NCBI RefSeq assembly: GCF_900215335.1
Contig: NZ_OCMT01000003.1
Span: forward strand, 682,001-746,000
DNA length: 64,000 nt
DNA from: Pedobacter xixiisoli
Lineage (GTDB): Bacteria; Bacteroidota; Bacteroidia; Sphingobacteriales; Sphingobacteriaceae
Direction of reading: 5' to 3'
Within the stretch, counting starts at the first letter, position 1. The number at the start of each line of letters is the position of its first letter. Shown in pieces: positions 53,097 through 61,799 of this stretch. The notes beneath the pieces were generated by a model. The model was not told the DNA's origin. It saw only the letters and a program-made list of their open reading frames with translations, and made no database searches. A program made the translations under genes and the position numbers.

Positions 53097-53108
53097 TTAA
53101 TTAACAAC

Positions 53109-54212
53109 ATGAATAATTTCCCAAAAATTATCATATCTGGTGGTGGCACAGGCGGGCATATTTTCCCCGCCGTTGCTATCGCTAATGCCCTAAAAGCAGT
53201 TTCGCCGCAATGCGAGATTTTGTTCGTTGGGGCAGAAGGTCGCATGGAAATGGAGAAGGTTCCTGCTGCTGGATATAAAATTGTGGGACTAAATATAAGT
53301 GGCATTCAACGAGGTTCAATTTTTAAAAACCTTGGACTGCCTTTTAAGGTTATAGGTAGTGTGCGCAAAGCGATGAAATTAATTGCCGATTTTAAACCCG
53401 ATGCAGTGGTTGGGGTTGGTGGTTATGCCTCTGGTCCGTTGCTTTATGCGGCTTCCCTAAAAAATATACCTTACTTGATACAAGAACAGAACTCTTACGC
53501 AGGCATTACCAATAAACTATTGGGTAAAAAGGCGGCGAAGATTTGTGTAGCTTTTGATGGTATGGAAGCTTTTTTTCCAGCGGATAGGATTTTGAAAACT
53601 GGAAATCCAGTAAGAAAGAATATTGTGAGTATTGATGGTCGTCGTTTTGCGGGAGCAGAGCTGCTAAAGCTAGATCCATTGAAGAAAACCATTTTGGTTA
53701 CTGGTGGAAGTTTGGGTGCTGGAACGTTAAACAAAAGTATAGAAAAGCACTTGGTAGAAATCATCGCACAAGATGTGCAGGTAATTTGGCAAACAGGTAA
53801 GTTCTATTACAAAGGAATTATAGAGCGGTTGGGTTTGGAATATCATCCGAACGTACGAATTCTAGAGTTTCTGAATCAGATGGATTTGGCTTATGCCGCT
53901 TCGGATGTGATTATTTCTAGAGCTGGTGCGGGAACCATCGCAGAGCTTTGCTTAATCAAAAAGCCAGTGATTTTGGTGCCATCGCCAAATGTAGCGGAAG
54001 ATCACCAGACTAAAAACGCTTTGGCTTTGGTCAAAGAAAATGCAGCAATACTAATTGCAGATACAGCAGCCGAAGACACTTTAGTTGCACAAGCGCTAGA
54101 ATTACTAACTAATAAAGAGAAATCAGCGCAGCTGAGTGAAAATATAGGGAAAATGGCTTTTGCGAATGCAGATGAGGTCATAGCGAAAGAAGTGTTAAAA
54201 TTAATTAAGTAA
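53109..54212 (+). CDS. murG: UDP-GlcNAc:lipid I GlcNAc transferase
   Basis: 367 residues. IIISGGGTGGHIFPAVAIAN is the first glycine-rich loop, VGVGGYASGPLLYAASL near residue 98-114 the second, LIQEQNSYAGITNKLLG the acceptor region, and SRAGAGTIAELCLIKKPVIL near 274-293 the UDP-GlcNAc site. It adds GlcNAc to lipid I to form lipid II at the inner membrane. The gene lies between the pseudogene and murC. Confidence 0.97.
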   Translation: MNNFPKIIISGGGTGGHIFPAVAIANALKAVSPQCEILFVGAEGRMEMEKVPAAGYKIVGLNISGIQRGSIFKNLGLPFKVIGSVRKAMKLIADFKPDAVVGVGGYASGPLLYAASLKNIPYLIQEQNSYAGITNKLLGKKAAKICVAFDGMEAFFPADRILKTGNPVRKNIVSIDGRRFAGAELLKLDPLKKTILVTGGSLGAGTLNKSIEKHLVEIIAQDVQVIWQTGKFYYKGIIERLGLEYHPNVRILEFLNQMDLAYAASDVIISRAGAGTIAELCLIKKPVILVPSPNVAEDHQTKNALALVKENAAILIADTAAEDTLVAQALELLTNKEKSAQLSENIGKMAFANADEVIAKEVLKLIK

Positions 54213-54289
54213 GAAGTTAAAAGTAGAAAGTGAAAAGTTTTGGGAGTAGTCTAAAAAACTAAACAACCAAAAACCAACCAACTAAAAGA

Positions 54290-55642
54290 ATGGAATTGTC
54301 AAATATCAATAGGGTTTATTTTGTAGGCATAGGAGGTATCGGCATGAGTGCCCTTGCCCGCTATTTTGCAAAACGTGGCTGCGTAGTTTGCGGCTATGAT
54401 AAAACTCGTACGGCTTTGACAGCGCAATTGGAGCAAGAAGGAATTCTAATTTCATTTTTGGATGAGGAAAATACGATTCCAGTTGCTTTTAAAGAGAAAT
54501 ACGATGATACACTGATTGTGTATACTCCGGCTATTCCTAAAGATTCGCATATCCTTAATTTTTTTCAGAGTAAAGGTTTTGAGTTAAAGAAACGTTCGCA
54601 GGTGTTGGGCATCATTAGCGAAGGAATGTATTGTGTTGCTGTTGCTGGTACGCATGGCAAAACTACAACTTCTTCAATGGTAGCACATATTTTAACCGCT
54701 ACTGGTTTTGGTTGTACTGCTTTTTTGGGTGGAATTGCCACTAATTACAATAGTAACGTGCTTTACGGTAAAAACAATGTGGTAGTGGTAGAAGCTGATG
54801 AGTATGACCGTTCTTTTTTGACTTTGCATCCTGATGTGGCTATCATTACTTCAATGGATGCAGACCATTTGGATATTTACGGAGACGAAAGCCACTTGCA
54901 CGAGTCATTTAATTTGTTCGCTGACCAATTGAAAGAAAACGGTCGCTTATTTATTAAGGATGGATTGCCAATTTACGGAATTACTTATAGTGCAACTGGA
55001 GAATCAGCGATTAATGCTAAAAATATAAGGGTAGAAGAAGGCTGCTTTGTTTTTGATTTTGAGGATGGTTATACTACCATCACAGATTTGAAATTGGCTA
55101 TGCCGGGTAGACATAATGTAGAAAATGCAACTGCAGCGATTGGAGCGGCCTTAAGTTTGGGCATTCGACCTAAAGATGTAAAAAAAGCAATTGCGAGTTT
55201 CAAAGGTGTAAAACGCAGGTTCGAAACGATCGTTAAAACCGATAAGCATACTTACATCGATGATTATGCGCATCACCCTGAAGAATTGAGAGCTTGTTTT
55301 GATGCAGTGCGACAATTGTATCCTGAGAAGAAATTAACAGTGATTTTTCAACCGCATTTATTTACGCGTACAAGAGATTTTGCAGGTGATTTTGCAAAAG
55401 TGTTAAGCACAGCCGATGAGGTGATTTTGTTAGACATCTATCCTGCTAGGGAATTGCCTATTGAAGGCGTGACTTCTCAAATGCTACTGGATAAAATCAC
55501 AAATGATCATAAACAAGTTTGTGCAAAAGAATTAGCAGTTGAACTGATAAAAAGTAAAAATCCTGAGCTGGTTTTGACCGTTGGTGCTGGAGATATAGAT
55601 ACCTTAATTGAACCATTAAAGAATACCTTGGCACATGCTTAA
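54290..55642 (+). CDS. murC: UDP-MurNAc--L-alanine ligase
   Basis: 450 residues. VGIGGIGMSALARYF is the N-terminal nucleotide fold, CVAVAGTHGKTTTSSMVAHI (about 116-135) the ATP loop, VVEADEYDRSFLTLHPD the next motif, and YIDDYAHHPEELRACFDAV near 320 with FQPHLFTRTRDFAGDFAKVL the C-terminal domain signature. The Pro-His-Leu-Phe-Thr-Arg motif separates it from Mpl-type ligases. A spacer of AACCAAC-type words (54250-54289) precedes it, and its end overlaps ftsQ by 8 bases. Confidence 0.96.
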   Translation: MELSNINRVYFVGIGGIGMSALARYFAKRGCVVCGYDKTRTALTAQLEQEGILISFLDEENTIPVAFKEKYDDTLIVYTPAIPKDSHILNFFQSKGFELKKRSQVLGIISEGMYCVAVAGTHGKTTTSSMVAHILTATGFGCTAFLGGIATNYNSNVLYGKNNVVVVEADEYDRSFLTLHPDVAIITSMDADHLDIYGDESHLHESFNLFADQLKENGRLFIKDGLPIYGITYSATGESAINAKNIRVEEGCFVFDFEDGYTTITDLKLAMPGRHNVENATAAIGAALSLGIRPKDVKKAIASFKGVKRRFETIVKTDKHTYIDDYAHHPEELRACFDAVRQLYPEKKLTVIFQPHLFTRTRDFAGDFAKVLSTADEVILLDIYPARELPIEGVTSQMLLDKITNDHKQVCAKELAVELIKSKNPELVLTVGAGDIDTLIEPLKNTLAHA

Positions 55643-56750
55643 AAGAATAAACTGGAAAGCTATTTTTAAAGGATTTGCCTGGCTTAGTTGCTTGGCGGGT
55701 ATGGTGGTATTGATGAGCTTTATCGATGCAAAAAAGCAATCGGTGAAGTGTGCAAAAATTGAAATATTGATTCCGGGAGCGGACAATTTTATTGAAATAG
55801 AAGAGATAGATGCCATCTTGAAACAAAACGAAGGCGATTTAATTGGTAGAAATCTAGAAGGTATTAATCTTCATAAAATAGAGAAGAGCATTGCTGCAAA
55901 TCCCTACATCGGTTTTGTAAAGGTATATGCTGATATGAATGGAACCGTATTTGTTGAAGTGAAGCAGCGCCAACCGGTATTAAGGATTTTAAATGCTGGT
56001 GGGCAAGACTATTACGTAGACAGTGATGGTTTGAAGATGCCAATTTCGCCAAACTTTACTGCCAATGTGTTGGTCGCTACCGGAAATATTTTGGAAGGCT
56101 TCAACGGAAGAGTGGATACGTTAATGACTTCGGCAGCGAAAGATTTATATAAAACTGCTGTATTTGTTAAAAGAGATACTTTGTGGGATGCTCAGATAGA
56201 ACAATTGCATGTTAACGATAAACTGGATATTGAAATGGTGCCAAGAGTTGGAAATCAGCGCATCATTTTGGGTAATGCAAAAGATATAGAAACTAAAATG
56301 AGTAACCTGTTGGCTTTCTATAAACAGGCAATGCCAAAAGTAGGCTGGAATGCTTATCGTTCTATCAATTTGAAATACATCAACCAGATTGTTTGCGAGA
56401 AGCGAGATTCGTTAACGATTAAGAAACTAGAGAAGCCTAGCGTGCCAGATTCTATAGTGCAACAACAACAAGTGATTAATGCGCAAGTGCAGTCTGCTAT
56501 ACAAGACGAAATAAGGAAGGCAACACAAGCAGCGGCTACAGAAACAAAAAAGGAAGAAAAAACAGCTTCAGCTTCTGCTAAAACAGAAAATAAGAAAACA
56601 GAAAATACAACAGACAAAAATAAAGCTTCGAAAAGCACAGAGAATAAGGAGAGCGTAAAGAAAGAAAAAGAGACAAAGACAGAGCAGAAGCAAGCAGCTA
56701 CCAAAGAAAAAACAGCTACCAAAGATAAAACAGTAAAAACTAACAGATAA
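55635..56750 (+). CDS. ftsQ: FtsQ-like division protein with long charged tail
   Basis: 371 residues. A basic N-terminus (MLKRINWKAIFKG) and one membrane helix (about 13-30) are followed by a POTRA-like domain (EIEEIDAILKQNEGDLIGRN, ANPYIGFVKVYADMNGTVFV) and the FtsQ beta domain. From about residue 285 to the end the protein is a low-complexity K/E/T/A tail (KKEEKTASASAKTENKKTEN and similar), about 85 residues that ordinary FtsQ lacks. The tail would be periplasmic. Position between murC and ftsA supports FtsQ. Confidence 0.88.
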   Translation: MLKRINWKAIFKGFAWLSCLAGMVVLMSFIDAKKQSVKCAKIEILIPGADNFIEIEEIDAILKQNEGDLIGRNLEGINLHKIEKSIAANPYIGFVKVYADMNGTVFVEVKQRQPVLRILNAGGQDYYVDSDGLKMPISPNFTANVLVATGNILEGFNGRVDTLMTSAAKDLYKTAVFVKRDTLWDAQIEQLHVNDKLDIEMVPRVGNQRIILGNAKDIETKMSNLLAFYKQAMPKVGWNAYRSINLKYINQIVCEKRDSLTIKKLEKPSVPDSIVQQQQVINAQVQSAIQDEIRKATQAAATETKKEEKTASASAKTENKKTENTTDKNKASKSTENKESVKKEKETKTEQKQAATKEKTATKDKTVKTNR

Positions 56751-56774
56751 TATCAAACTCAACAATAAATAATA

Positions 56775-58136
56775 ATGGTTATGGGCAAAGAGAAAACTAC
56801 CATTCAATCTCCAATCGTAGTAGGACTAGATATCGGTACTACCAAGATTTGCGTAATCGTAGGGCGCAGAACAAATCATGGTAAAATAGAAGTCCTAGGT
56901 ATTGGAAAGGCCGAATCCGCAGGTGTTACCCGTGGTGTGGTTTCTAATATCCAAAAAACAGTGCAAGGCATTAATGCTGCTGTAGAAGTTGCAAGCTCGC
57001 AATCTAATGTAGAAATACGTGTGGTTAATGTGGGTATCGCAGGTCAGCACATTAAGAGTTTACAGCATCGAGGCATTTTAACTCGTAGAGAGTTGAATAA
57101 CGAAATCAGCAAGAAAGATATCGACAAGTTAATTGATGATATGTTCAAGTTGGTGATGCCTCCAGGAGAAGAGATTATTCATGTTTTGCCACAAGAATTT
57201 ACTATCGATAACGAGCCAGGTATCAAAGATCCAGTGGGTATGGCAGGAGTGCGCTTAGAAGCTAACTTTCATATCATTTCTGGTCAGGTAACGGCAGTTA
57301 AAAATATCATGCGTTGTGTAACCAATGCAGGTTTGCAAACCCAAGAATTAATTTTAGAGCCATTGGCTTCTTCTGAATCGGTGTTGAGCGAAGAAGAAAA
57401 AGAAGCTGGTGTTTGTTTAGTTGATATTGGTGGTGGTACAACTGATGTGGCTATTTTCCACGAAGGTATCATCCGTCACACAGCGGTAATTCCGTTTGGT
57501 GGTAACAGTGTAACCGAAGACATCAGAGAAGGATGTTCGGTAATGCGTAACCAGGCAGAATTATTGAAAACTCGATTTGGTTCTGCCCTGGCCGAAGAGA
57601 ACAAAGAGAACGAAATTATTTGCGTTCCAGGACTACGTGGTCGCGAACCCAAAGAGATTTCTGTGAAAAACCTTGCCTATATCATCCAGGCCCGTATGGA
57701 AGAGATTGTAGAGCATGTTTATTACGAAATCAAATCATCAGGATACGAAAAACGCCTAATTGGTGGTGTGGTTATTACTGGTGGTGGTGCTTTATTGAAA
57801 CACTTAAATCAAATGGTGGAGTACGTAACAGGTTTAGATTGCCGTGTGGGATATCCAAACGAGCACTTGTCTAAATATGAGGAAATGCCTAAAAATATCT
57901 ACGACGATTTGAAGAGCCCAATGTACGCAACCTCTGTAGGTTTGCTAATCAAGGGGATTCAAAAAGCAGAAGATTTGCTGGAAGAAATGAAGCAGCCTGG
58001 TGTATTTGTAGAGAAACCAAAAGAAGTAAAAGAAAAAGCGAAAAGAAGTGGTCTGTTCGATAAATTGTTAGGAAAAGCGACAGAATTTATCAGAGATGAT
58101 ATGAATGTTAGCGACGAAGATTATATCAAGCCGTAA
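56775..58136 (+). CDS. ftsA: Cell division protein FtsA
   Basis: 453 residues, actin-like ATPase. VVGLDIGTTKICVIVGRR at the N-terminus is the phosphate-1 loop, GVCLVDIGGGTTDVAIFHEG near 210-229 phosphate-2, and VVITGGGALLKHLNQMVEYV near 335 the adenosine motif. The C-terminus ends in a basic amphipathic stretch (SGLFDKLLGKATEFIRDD) that would anchor FtsA to the membrane and tether FtsZ. The start is the ATG at 56775 or the second Met three codons on (MVMGKEKT). Confidence 0.96.
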   Translation: MVMGKEKTTIQSPIVVGLDIGTTKICVIVGRRTNHGKIEVLGIGKAESAGVTRGVVSNIQKTVQGINAAVEVASSQSNVEIRVVNVGIAGQHIKSLQHRGILTRRELNNEISKKDIDKLIDDMFKLVMPPGEEIIHVLPQEFTIDNEPGIKDPVGMAGVRLEANFHIISGQVTAVKNIMRCVTNAGLQTQELILEPLASSESVLSEEEKEAGVCLVDIGGGTTDVAIFHEGIIRHTAVIPFGGNSVTEDIREGCSVMRNQAELLKTRFGSALAEENKENEIICVPGLRGREPKEISVKNLAYIIQARMEEIVEHVYYEIKSSGYEKRLIGGVVITGGGALLKHLNQMVEYVTGLDCRVGYPNEHLSKYEEMPKNIYDDLKSPMYATSVGLLIKGIQKAEDLLEEMKQPGVFVEKPKEVKEKAKRSGLFDKLLGKATEFIRDDMNVSDEDYIKP

Positions 58137-58139
58137 TAT

Positions 58140-58209
58140 TTTTCCACAAAAAGGGAGTTTTCCACATTATTAACACTTGTGGAAAACGACTGTTAAAAAA
58201 GTGTTAATA
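58140..58209 (+). promoter_or_regulatory. DnaA-box-like sites in two overlapping inverted repeats upstream of ftsZ
   Basis: TTTTCCACA occurs at 58140-58148 and 58158-58166, and its complement TGTGGAAAA at 58178-58186; all fit the DnaA-box consensus TTWTNCACA. The last two belong to a perfect 10-base inverted repeat (58157-58166 with 58178-58187, loop 11). A second perfect 11-base inverted repeat, TATTAACACTT (58168-58178) with AAGTGTTAATA (58199-58209), shares base 58178, so the two hairpins exclude each other. No U-run follows. It lies 57 bases before the ftsZ start. Confidence 0.6.
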
Positions 58210-58265
58210 TTACAAAAGGAATGAACAGCAAAAAATAGAAATTTAAACTACTGATTCATAACAAT

Positions 58266-59948
58266 ATGAAGTTCGAAATGTTAAAAGATAAATCTTCAAT
58301 TATCAAAGTTATTGGTGTTGGAGGTGGTGGAGGTAACGCGGTAAACCACATGTACCGTCAAGGAATTACTGGTGTAGACTTTATAATTTGTAATACTGAT
58401 GCACAGGCATTAGAGTTTAGTCCTATTCCGAACAAAGTACAGTTGGGCGCAAGTTTAACTGAAGGAATGGGTGCTGGTTCTATCCCTGAAGTTGGTAAGA
58501 ATTCTGCTATAGAAAATATAGAGGATATCAAAACCATGTTAGGTCCACAAACCAAAATGCTTTTCATTACAGCTGGTATGGGTGGTGGTACTGGTACTGG
58601 TGCTAGTCCAATTATCGCTAAAGCAGCTAAAGAACTTGATATATTAACCGTAGCAATCATCACTACGCCTTTCTCTTTTGAAGGAAAGCGACGTAAGATG
58701 CAAGCTGATGATGGTTTAGGAGAATTAAAAAAATACGTAGATTCTTATTTAGTAATTTCTAATGATAGACTACGTGAAATCTTCGGTAACTTAACTTTAG
58801 GTTCGGCATTTGCGCAAGCGGATGATATTTTAACAACGGCAGCCAAAGGTATTGCAGAAATCATTACTGTTCCTGGTTATATCAACGTGGATTTTAAGGA
58901 TGTGCGTACCGTGATGAAAGAAAGTGGTGTTTGTATCATGGGTAGCTACGCTGCTGATGGTGATAACCGTGCTTTAGCCGCAGTGGAAGGTGCCTTGGCT
59001 TCTCCATTATTGAAAGATAACGAGATTGAAGGTGCAAGGTATATCCTTTTGAACATCAGTTCTGGTGTGAAAGAAGTAACCATGGACGAGGTTTCAATCA
59101 TTACCGATTATATCCAAGATAAAGCAGGTTTAAGTGCCGATTTAATCTGGGGTAACTGTATCGATGAGAATTTGGGAGATAAAATTTCAGTAACGATTAT
59201 TGCTACTGGTTTCCAAACTACAGAACAAAGAGAGCAAGATAAACAGAACGTTAAAAAGATTTCTCTATTAACTCCTGAAGAAGCTCCTTTGGTTAGACCA
59301 GTTGAGCCAGTTAATTCATTTATTACTCCAAAAGAAGCCCCAGTTAGTAACGAGCCTGTTTTGAAAGTACAACCTGAAGAAGCAAAGCAACCAGATTTAT
59401 TTGGTGACTTATTCAATATTGCTAAGCCTGCTCCAGTAGCTGTTACGCCAACTCCAGTACCAGCTCCAGTAGAAAATAATGTGGTTTTTCATCAGTTGGT
59501 TGAAGAGAAAGCACCTGCAGAAGAGCCAAAGCAAGTTGAAGAACCAGCTTTTCAGTTTGAAGTAAAAGTTGCAGAAACTGAATTCGTTTTTGAAACTCCC
59601 GTAGCTTCAGCTCCGCAAGAAGTTGTTAGAGAAGAATTGCCAGCTGCTGCTGCTCCAGTAGAAGAGTTCAGCGCAGATCAAGATAAAACAGACGAATCGA
59701 TAGAAGAGCAGCTTAGAAAATCGAAAGAGAGAATCTTAAGATTAAAAGACCTGAGCATGAAATTAAGAACGACTAATGGTTTGCAAGAGTTGGAAAATGT
59801 ACCTGCATATCAGCGTAAGCAAATGCAATTGCAACAAATCCAACACTCATCAGAGTCGCAAGTTTCTAGGTTTACCTTAACTAACGACGAAGATGGTGAA
59901 ACAGGAATAAGACCTAATAACTCATTTTTGCACGATAATGTGGATTAA
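58266..59948 (+). CDS. ftsZ: Cell division GTPase FtsZ with long C-terminal linker
   Basis: 560 residues. KVIGVGGGGGNAVNHMYRQG and FITAGMGGGTGTGASPIIAK (the tubulin signature GGGTGTG near residue 105) form the GTP site; NVDFKDVRTVM near 215 is the T7 loop. From about residue 320 to 500 the linker is P/A/V/E-rich (APVAVTPTPVPAPVENN), much longer than in E. coli. The C-terminus ends RPNNSFLHDNVD, the conserved peptide of Bacteroidota FtsZ that would contact FtsA. It assembles the division ring. Confidence 0.98.
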   Translation: MKFEMLKDKSSIIKVIGVGGGGGNAVNHMYRQGITGVDFIICNTDAQALEFSPIPNKVQLGASLTEGMGAGSIPEVGKNSAIENIEDIKTMLGPQTKMLFITAGMGGGTGTGASPIIAKAAKELDILTVAIITTPFSFEGKRRKMQADDGLGELKKYVDSYLVISNDRLREIFGNLTLGSAFAQADDILTTAAKGIAEIITVPGYINVDFKDVRTVMKESGVCIMGSYAADGDNRALAAVEGALASPLLKDNEIEGARYILLNISSGVKEVTMDEVSIITDYIQDKAGLSADLIWGNCIDENLGDKISVTIIATGFQTTEQREQDKQNVKKISLLTPEEAPLVRPVEPVNSFITPKEAPVSNEPVLKVQPEEAKQPDLFGDLFNIAKPAPVAVTPTPVPAPVENNVVFHQLVEEKAPAEEPKQVEEPAFQFEVKVAETEFVFETPVASAPQEVVREELPAAAAPVEEFSADQDKTDESIEEQLRKSKERILRLKDLSMKLRTTNGLQELENVPAYQRKQMQLQQIQHSSESQVSRFTLTNDEDGETGIRPNNSFLHDNVD

Positions 59949-59970
59949 TGAGATAAGTTAAATAATGTTA

Positions 59971-60004
59971 AAGCCTTGGTAATTTGTGTTGCCGAGGCTT
60001 TTTC
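59971..60004 (+). terminator. Intrinsic terminator of the dcw cluster
   Basis: AAGCCTTGG (59971-59979) pairs with CCGAGGCTT (59992-60000) with one T-G pair, and TTTT follows. It lies 22 bases after the ftsZ stop. Confidence 0.8.
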
Positions 60005-60028
60005 GTGTCTAACATCATATCTAAAGGG

Positions 60029-60059
60029 TTGCCTAATAACGATTTTAACCTTAAATTTG
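60029..60059 (+). promoter_or_regulatory. Bacteroidota-type promoter
   Basis: TTG (60029-60031), 20 bases, then TAAATTTG (60052-60059) match the consensus TTG-N17-23-TAnnTTTG exactly. The start codon of the PLP enzyme gene follows about 50 bases later. It is the best promoter in the window. Confidence 0.65.
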
Positions 60060-60109
60060 CGCTCAAAATTCGTATAGTACAATAACATTTTACATATAAA
60101 TATAACACA

Positions 60110-61354
60110 TTGGATATTTTTGATAAAGTAGCGAAACGCATGGGACCACTTGGTCAACACCAAAAATGGTCACATGGGTATTTTTCTTTTCCAAAATTAG
60201 AGGGAGAGATTGCACCACACATGAAATTTAACGGCAAAGAACTTTTGGTATGGAGCTTAAACAACTATTTGGGTTTAGCAAATCATCCAGAGGTAAGAAA
60301 AGCAGATGAGCAAGGTGCTGCCGAATTCGGTATGGCTTACCCTATGGGCGCTCGTATGATGTCGGGTAACTCTAAGTATCACGAACAATTAGAACAAGAT
60401 TTAGCTGCATTCGTAGGTAAGGAAGATTCGTTTCTTTTAAATTTTGGTTACCAAGGCATGGTTTCTATCATCGATGCTTTGTTAGATAGAAATGATGTAG
60501 TAGTTTATGATGGCGAATCACATGCTTGTATTTTAGATGGTTTGCGCTTACACATGGGTAAACGTTTTGTGTACAAACATAACAATGTTGAAGATGCTCG
60601 TAAACAATTGCAAAGAGCTACTAAATTAGTTGAGCAAACTGGCGGAGGTATCTTATTAATTACTGAAGGTGTTTTCGGTATGTCGGGTGCGCAAGGTAAA
60701 TTAAAGGAGTTAATCGAACTTAAAAAGGAATTTAACTTCCGTTTATTAATTGATGATGCACATGGTTTCGGTACCATGGGTAAAACTGGCGCAGGTACAC
60801 ACGAAGCACAAGATAGTATCGAAGGTGTAGATGTTTATTTTGCTACTTTCGCTAAATCTATGGCTGGTATTGGAGCATTTGTTGCCTCATCTAAAACTTT
60901 AACCGATTATTTTAGGTATAACATGCGTTCTCAGACCTTCGCAAAGGCTTTGCCTATGCCAATGGTAATTGGTTTGATGAAGCGTTTAGAACTGCTTAAA
61001 AACAATCCGGAATTAAGAGAAAAACTTTGGACTATCGCTACTGCTTTACAAACTGGTTTACGTGAGCGTGGTTTCGATATCGGTATAACAGATACAGTGG
61101 TAACACCTGTTTTCTTTAAAGGAGATTTAGCAGAAGCTACGGCATTAACTCATGATTTGCGTCAGAATTATGGTGTTTTCTGTTCCATCGTAATGTATCC
61201 AGTTATCCCTAAAGGGATGATTGAGTTACGATTAATTCCTACTGCAGTACATACATTGCAAGATGTAGAACTTACATTGAGTGCATTTAACGAAGTGGCA
61301 GAGAAATTAAAAACCGGCTATTATCAGCAACACTTATTTCCAACTGGAGAATAG
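60110..61354 (+). CDS. Alpha-oxoamine synthase family PLP enzyme (KBL/SPT-like)
   Basis: 414 residues. Fold type I PLP protein: SLNNYLGLANHPEVRKADEQ, YDGESHACILDGLRLHMGKR, LLIDDAHGFGTMGKTGAGTH and FATFAKSMAGIGAFVASS, the last with the PLP lysine, match 2-amino-3-ketobutyrate ligase/serine palmitoyltransferase relatives. Bacteroidota use such enzymes to start sphingolipid or sulfonolipid synthesis, and it could serve there, but it may use another acyl-CoA and amino acid. The start is TTG at 60110 (MDIFDKVAKRMGPLGQ); the next ATG is ten codons later. A 14-base hairpin terminator follows. Confidence 0.85.
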   Translation: MDIFDKVAKRMGPLGQHQKWSHGYFSFPKLEGEIAPHMKFNGKELLVWSLNNYLGLANHPEVRKADEQGAAEFGMAYPMGARMMSGNSKYHEQLEQDLAAFVGKEDSFLLNFGYQGMVSIIDALLDRNDVVVYDGESHACILDGLRLHMGKRFVYKHNNVEDARKQLQRATKLVEQTGGGILLITEGVFGMSGAQGKLKELIELKKEFNFRLLIDDAHGFGTMGKTGAGTHEAQDSIEGVDVYFATFAKSMAGIGAFVASSKTLTDYFRYNMRSQTFAKALPMPMVIGLMKRLELLKNNPELREKLWTIATALQTGLRERGFDIGITDTVVTPVFFKGDLAEATALTHDLRQNYGVFCSIVMYPVIPKGMIELRLIPTAVHTLQDVELTLSAFNEVAEKLKTGYYQQHLFPTGE

Positions 61355-61361
61355 GTTTGAT

Positions 61362-61400
61362 AATAAAAAAGGCTTTGATTTTATCGAAGCCTTTTTTATT
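61362..61400. terminator. Strong bidirectional hairpin terminator
   Basis: AATAAAAAAGGCTT (61362-61375) and AAGCCTTTTTTATT (61387-61400) are perfect 14-base inverted copies with an 11-base loop and T-runs on both strands. Confidence 0.85.
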
Positions 61401-61569
61401 ATCTTTTGATATTCAAGTGTTTTGCTGTTTATAAGTGGGTGATTTGTGGAAAAAAAACGCACAAAACCGAACTTTTTATTTGGTAAGGTATTTTTTTATT
61501 AAAATAAACATCTTACATTAGTAATAGAGTATTAATCAAAACCTTAAAACTAATAGGAGTATTTTTAAA

Positions 61570-61746
61570 ATGAAAAAATTTGCTGAAGTAAAAGCACTAG
61601 TAGCAGCTTTAGAAGCTGATGTGGACAAGTTCTATTCGAAATCTAACAGCGCAGCTGGCACACGTGTACGTAAAGGTATGCAGGATTTAAAAAATCTAGC
61701 GCAAAGCATCCGTTTAGAAGTACAAGAAACTAAAAACAAAGCTTAA
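61570..61746 (+). CDS. Histone H1-like protein (Hc1 family), 58 residues
   Basis: A 59-codon frame, ATG 61570 to TAA 61744-61746, reads MKKFAEVKALVAALEADVDK and later TRVRKGMQDLKNLAQSIRLE, ending ETKNKA. This is the Hc1-type histone H1-like sequence found in Bacteroidota, a short basic helix pair that binds DNA. AGGAG lies 10 bases upstream. A DnaA-box-like TGTGGAAAA sits about 120 bases before the gene (61445-61453). A terminator follows after 18 bases, so it is a monocistronic unit. Confidence 0.88.
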   Translation: MKKFAEVKALVAALEADVDKFYSKSNSAAGTRVRKGMQDLKNLAQSIRLEVQETKNKA

Positions 61747-61764
61747 TTTAAACGCATTGTGAAC

Positions 61765-61798
61765 AAAAAAGCACCTCTGACCAAGGTGCTTTTTTTAT
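61765..61798 (+). terminator. Terminator of the H1-like gene
   Basis: AAAAAAGCACCT (61765-61776) and AGGTGCTTTTTT (61784-61795) pair with a 7-base loop; a T-run follows. Confidence 0.88.
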
Positions 61799-61799
61799 T

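Noticed and set aside
52651..53108. Intergenic region with unusual spacing that could have been an sRNA
   Set aside because: The interval is better explained as a four-helix-bundle gene with one stop codon.
56354..56722. A 122-residue hydrophobic minus-strand frame opposite ftsQ
   Set aside because: It is the complement of the K/E/T-rich ftsQ tail; the repeated F/S/V composition is what the reverse strand of AAA/GAA/ACA codons produces.
43153..59948. Missing murF and ddl as evidence of a rearranged cluster
   Set aside because: These genes are often elsewhere in Bacteroidota, so their absence is not notable.
59945..60163. A 72-residue minus-strand frame after ftsZ
   Set aside because: It crosses the ftsZ terminator and the promoter and start of the next plus-strand gene, and has no recognisable sequence.
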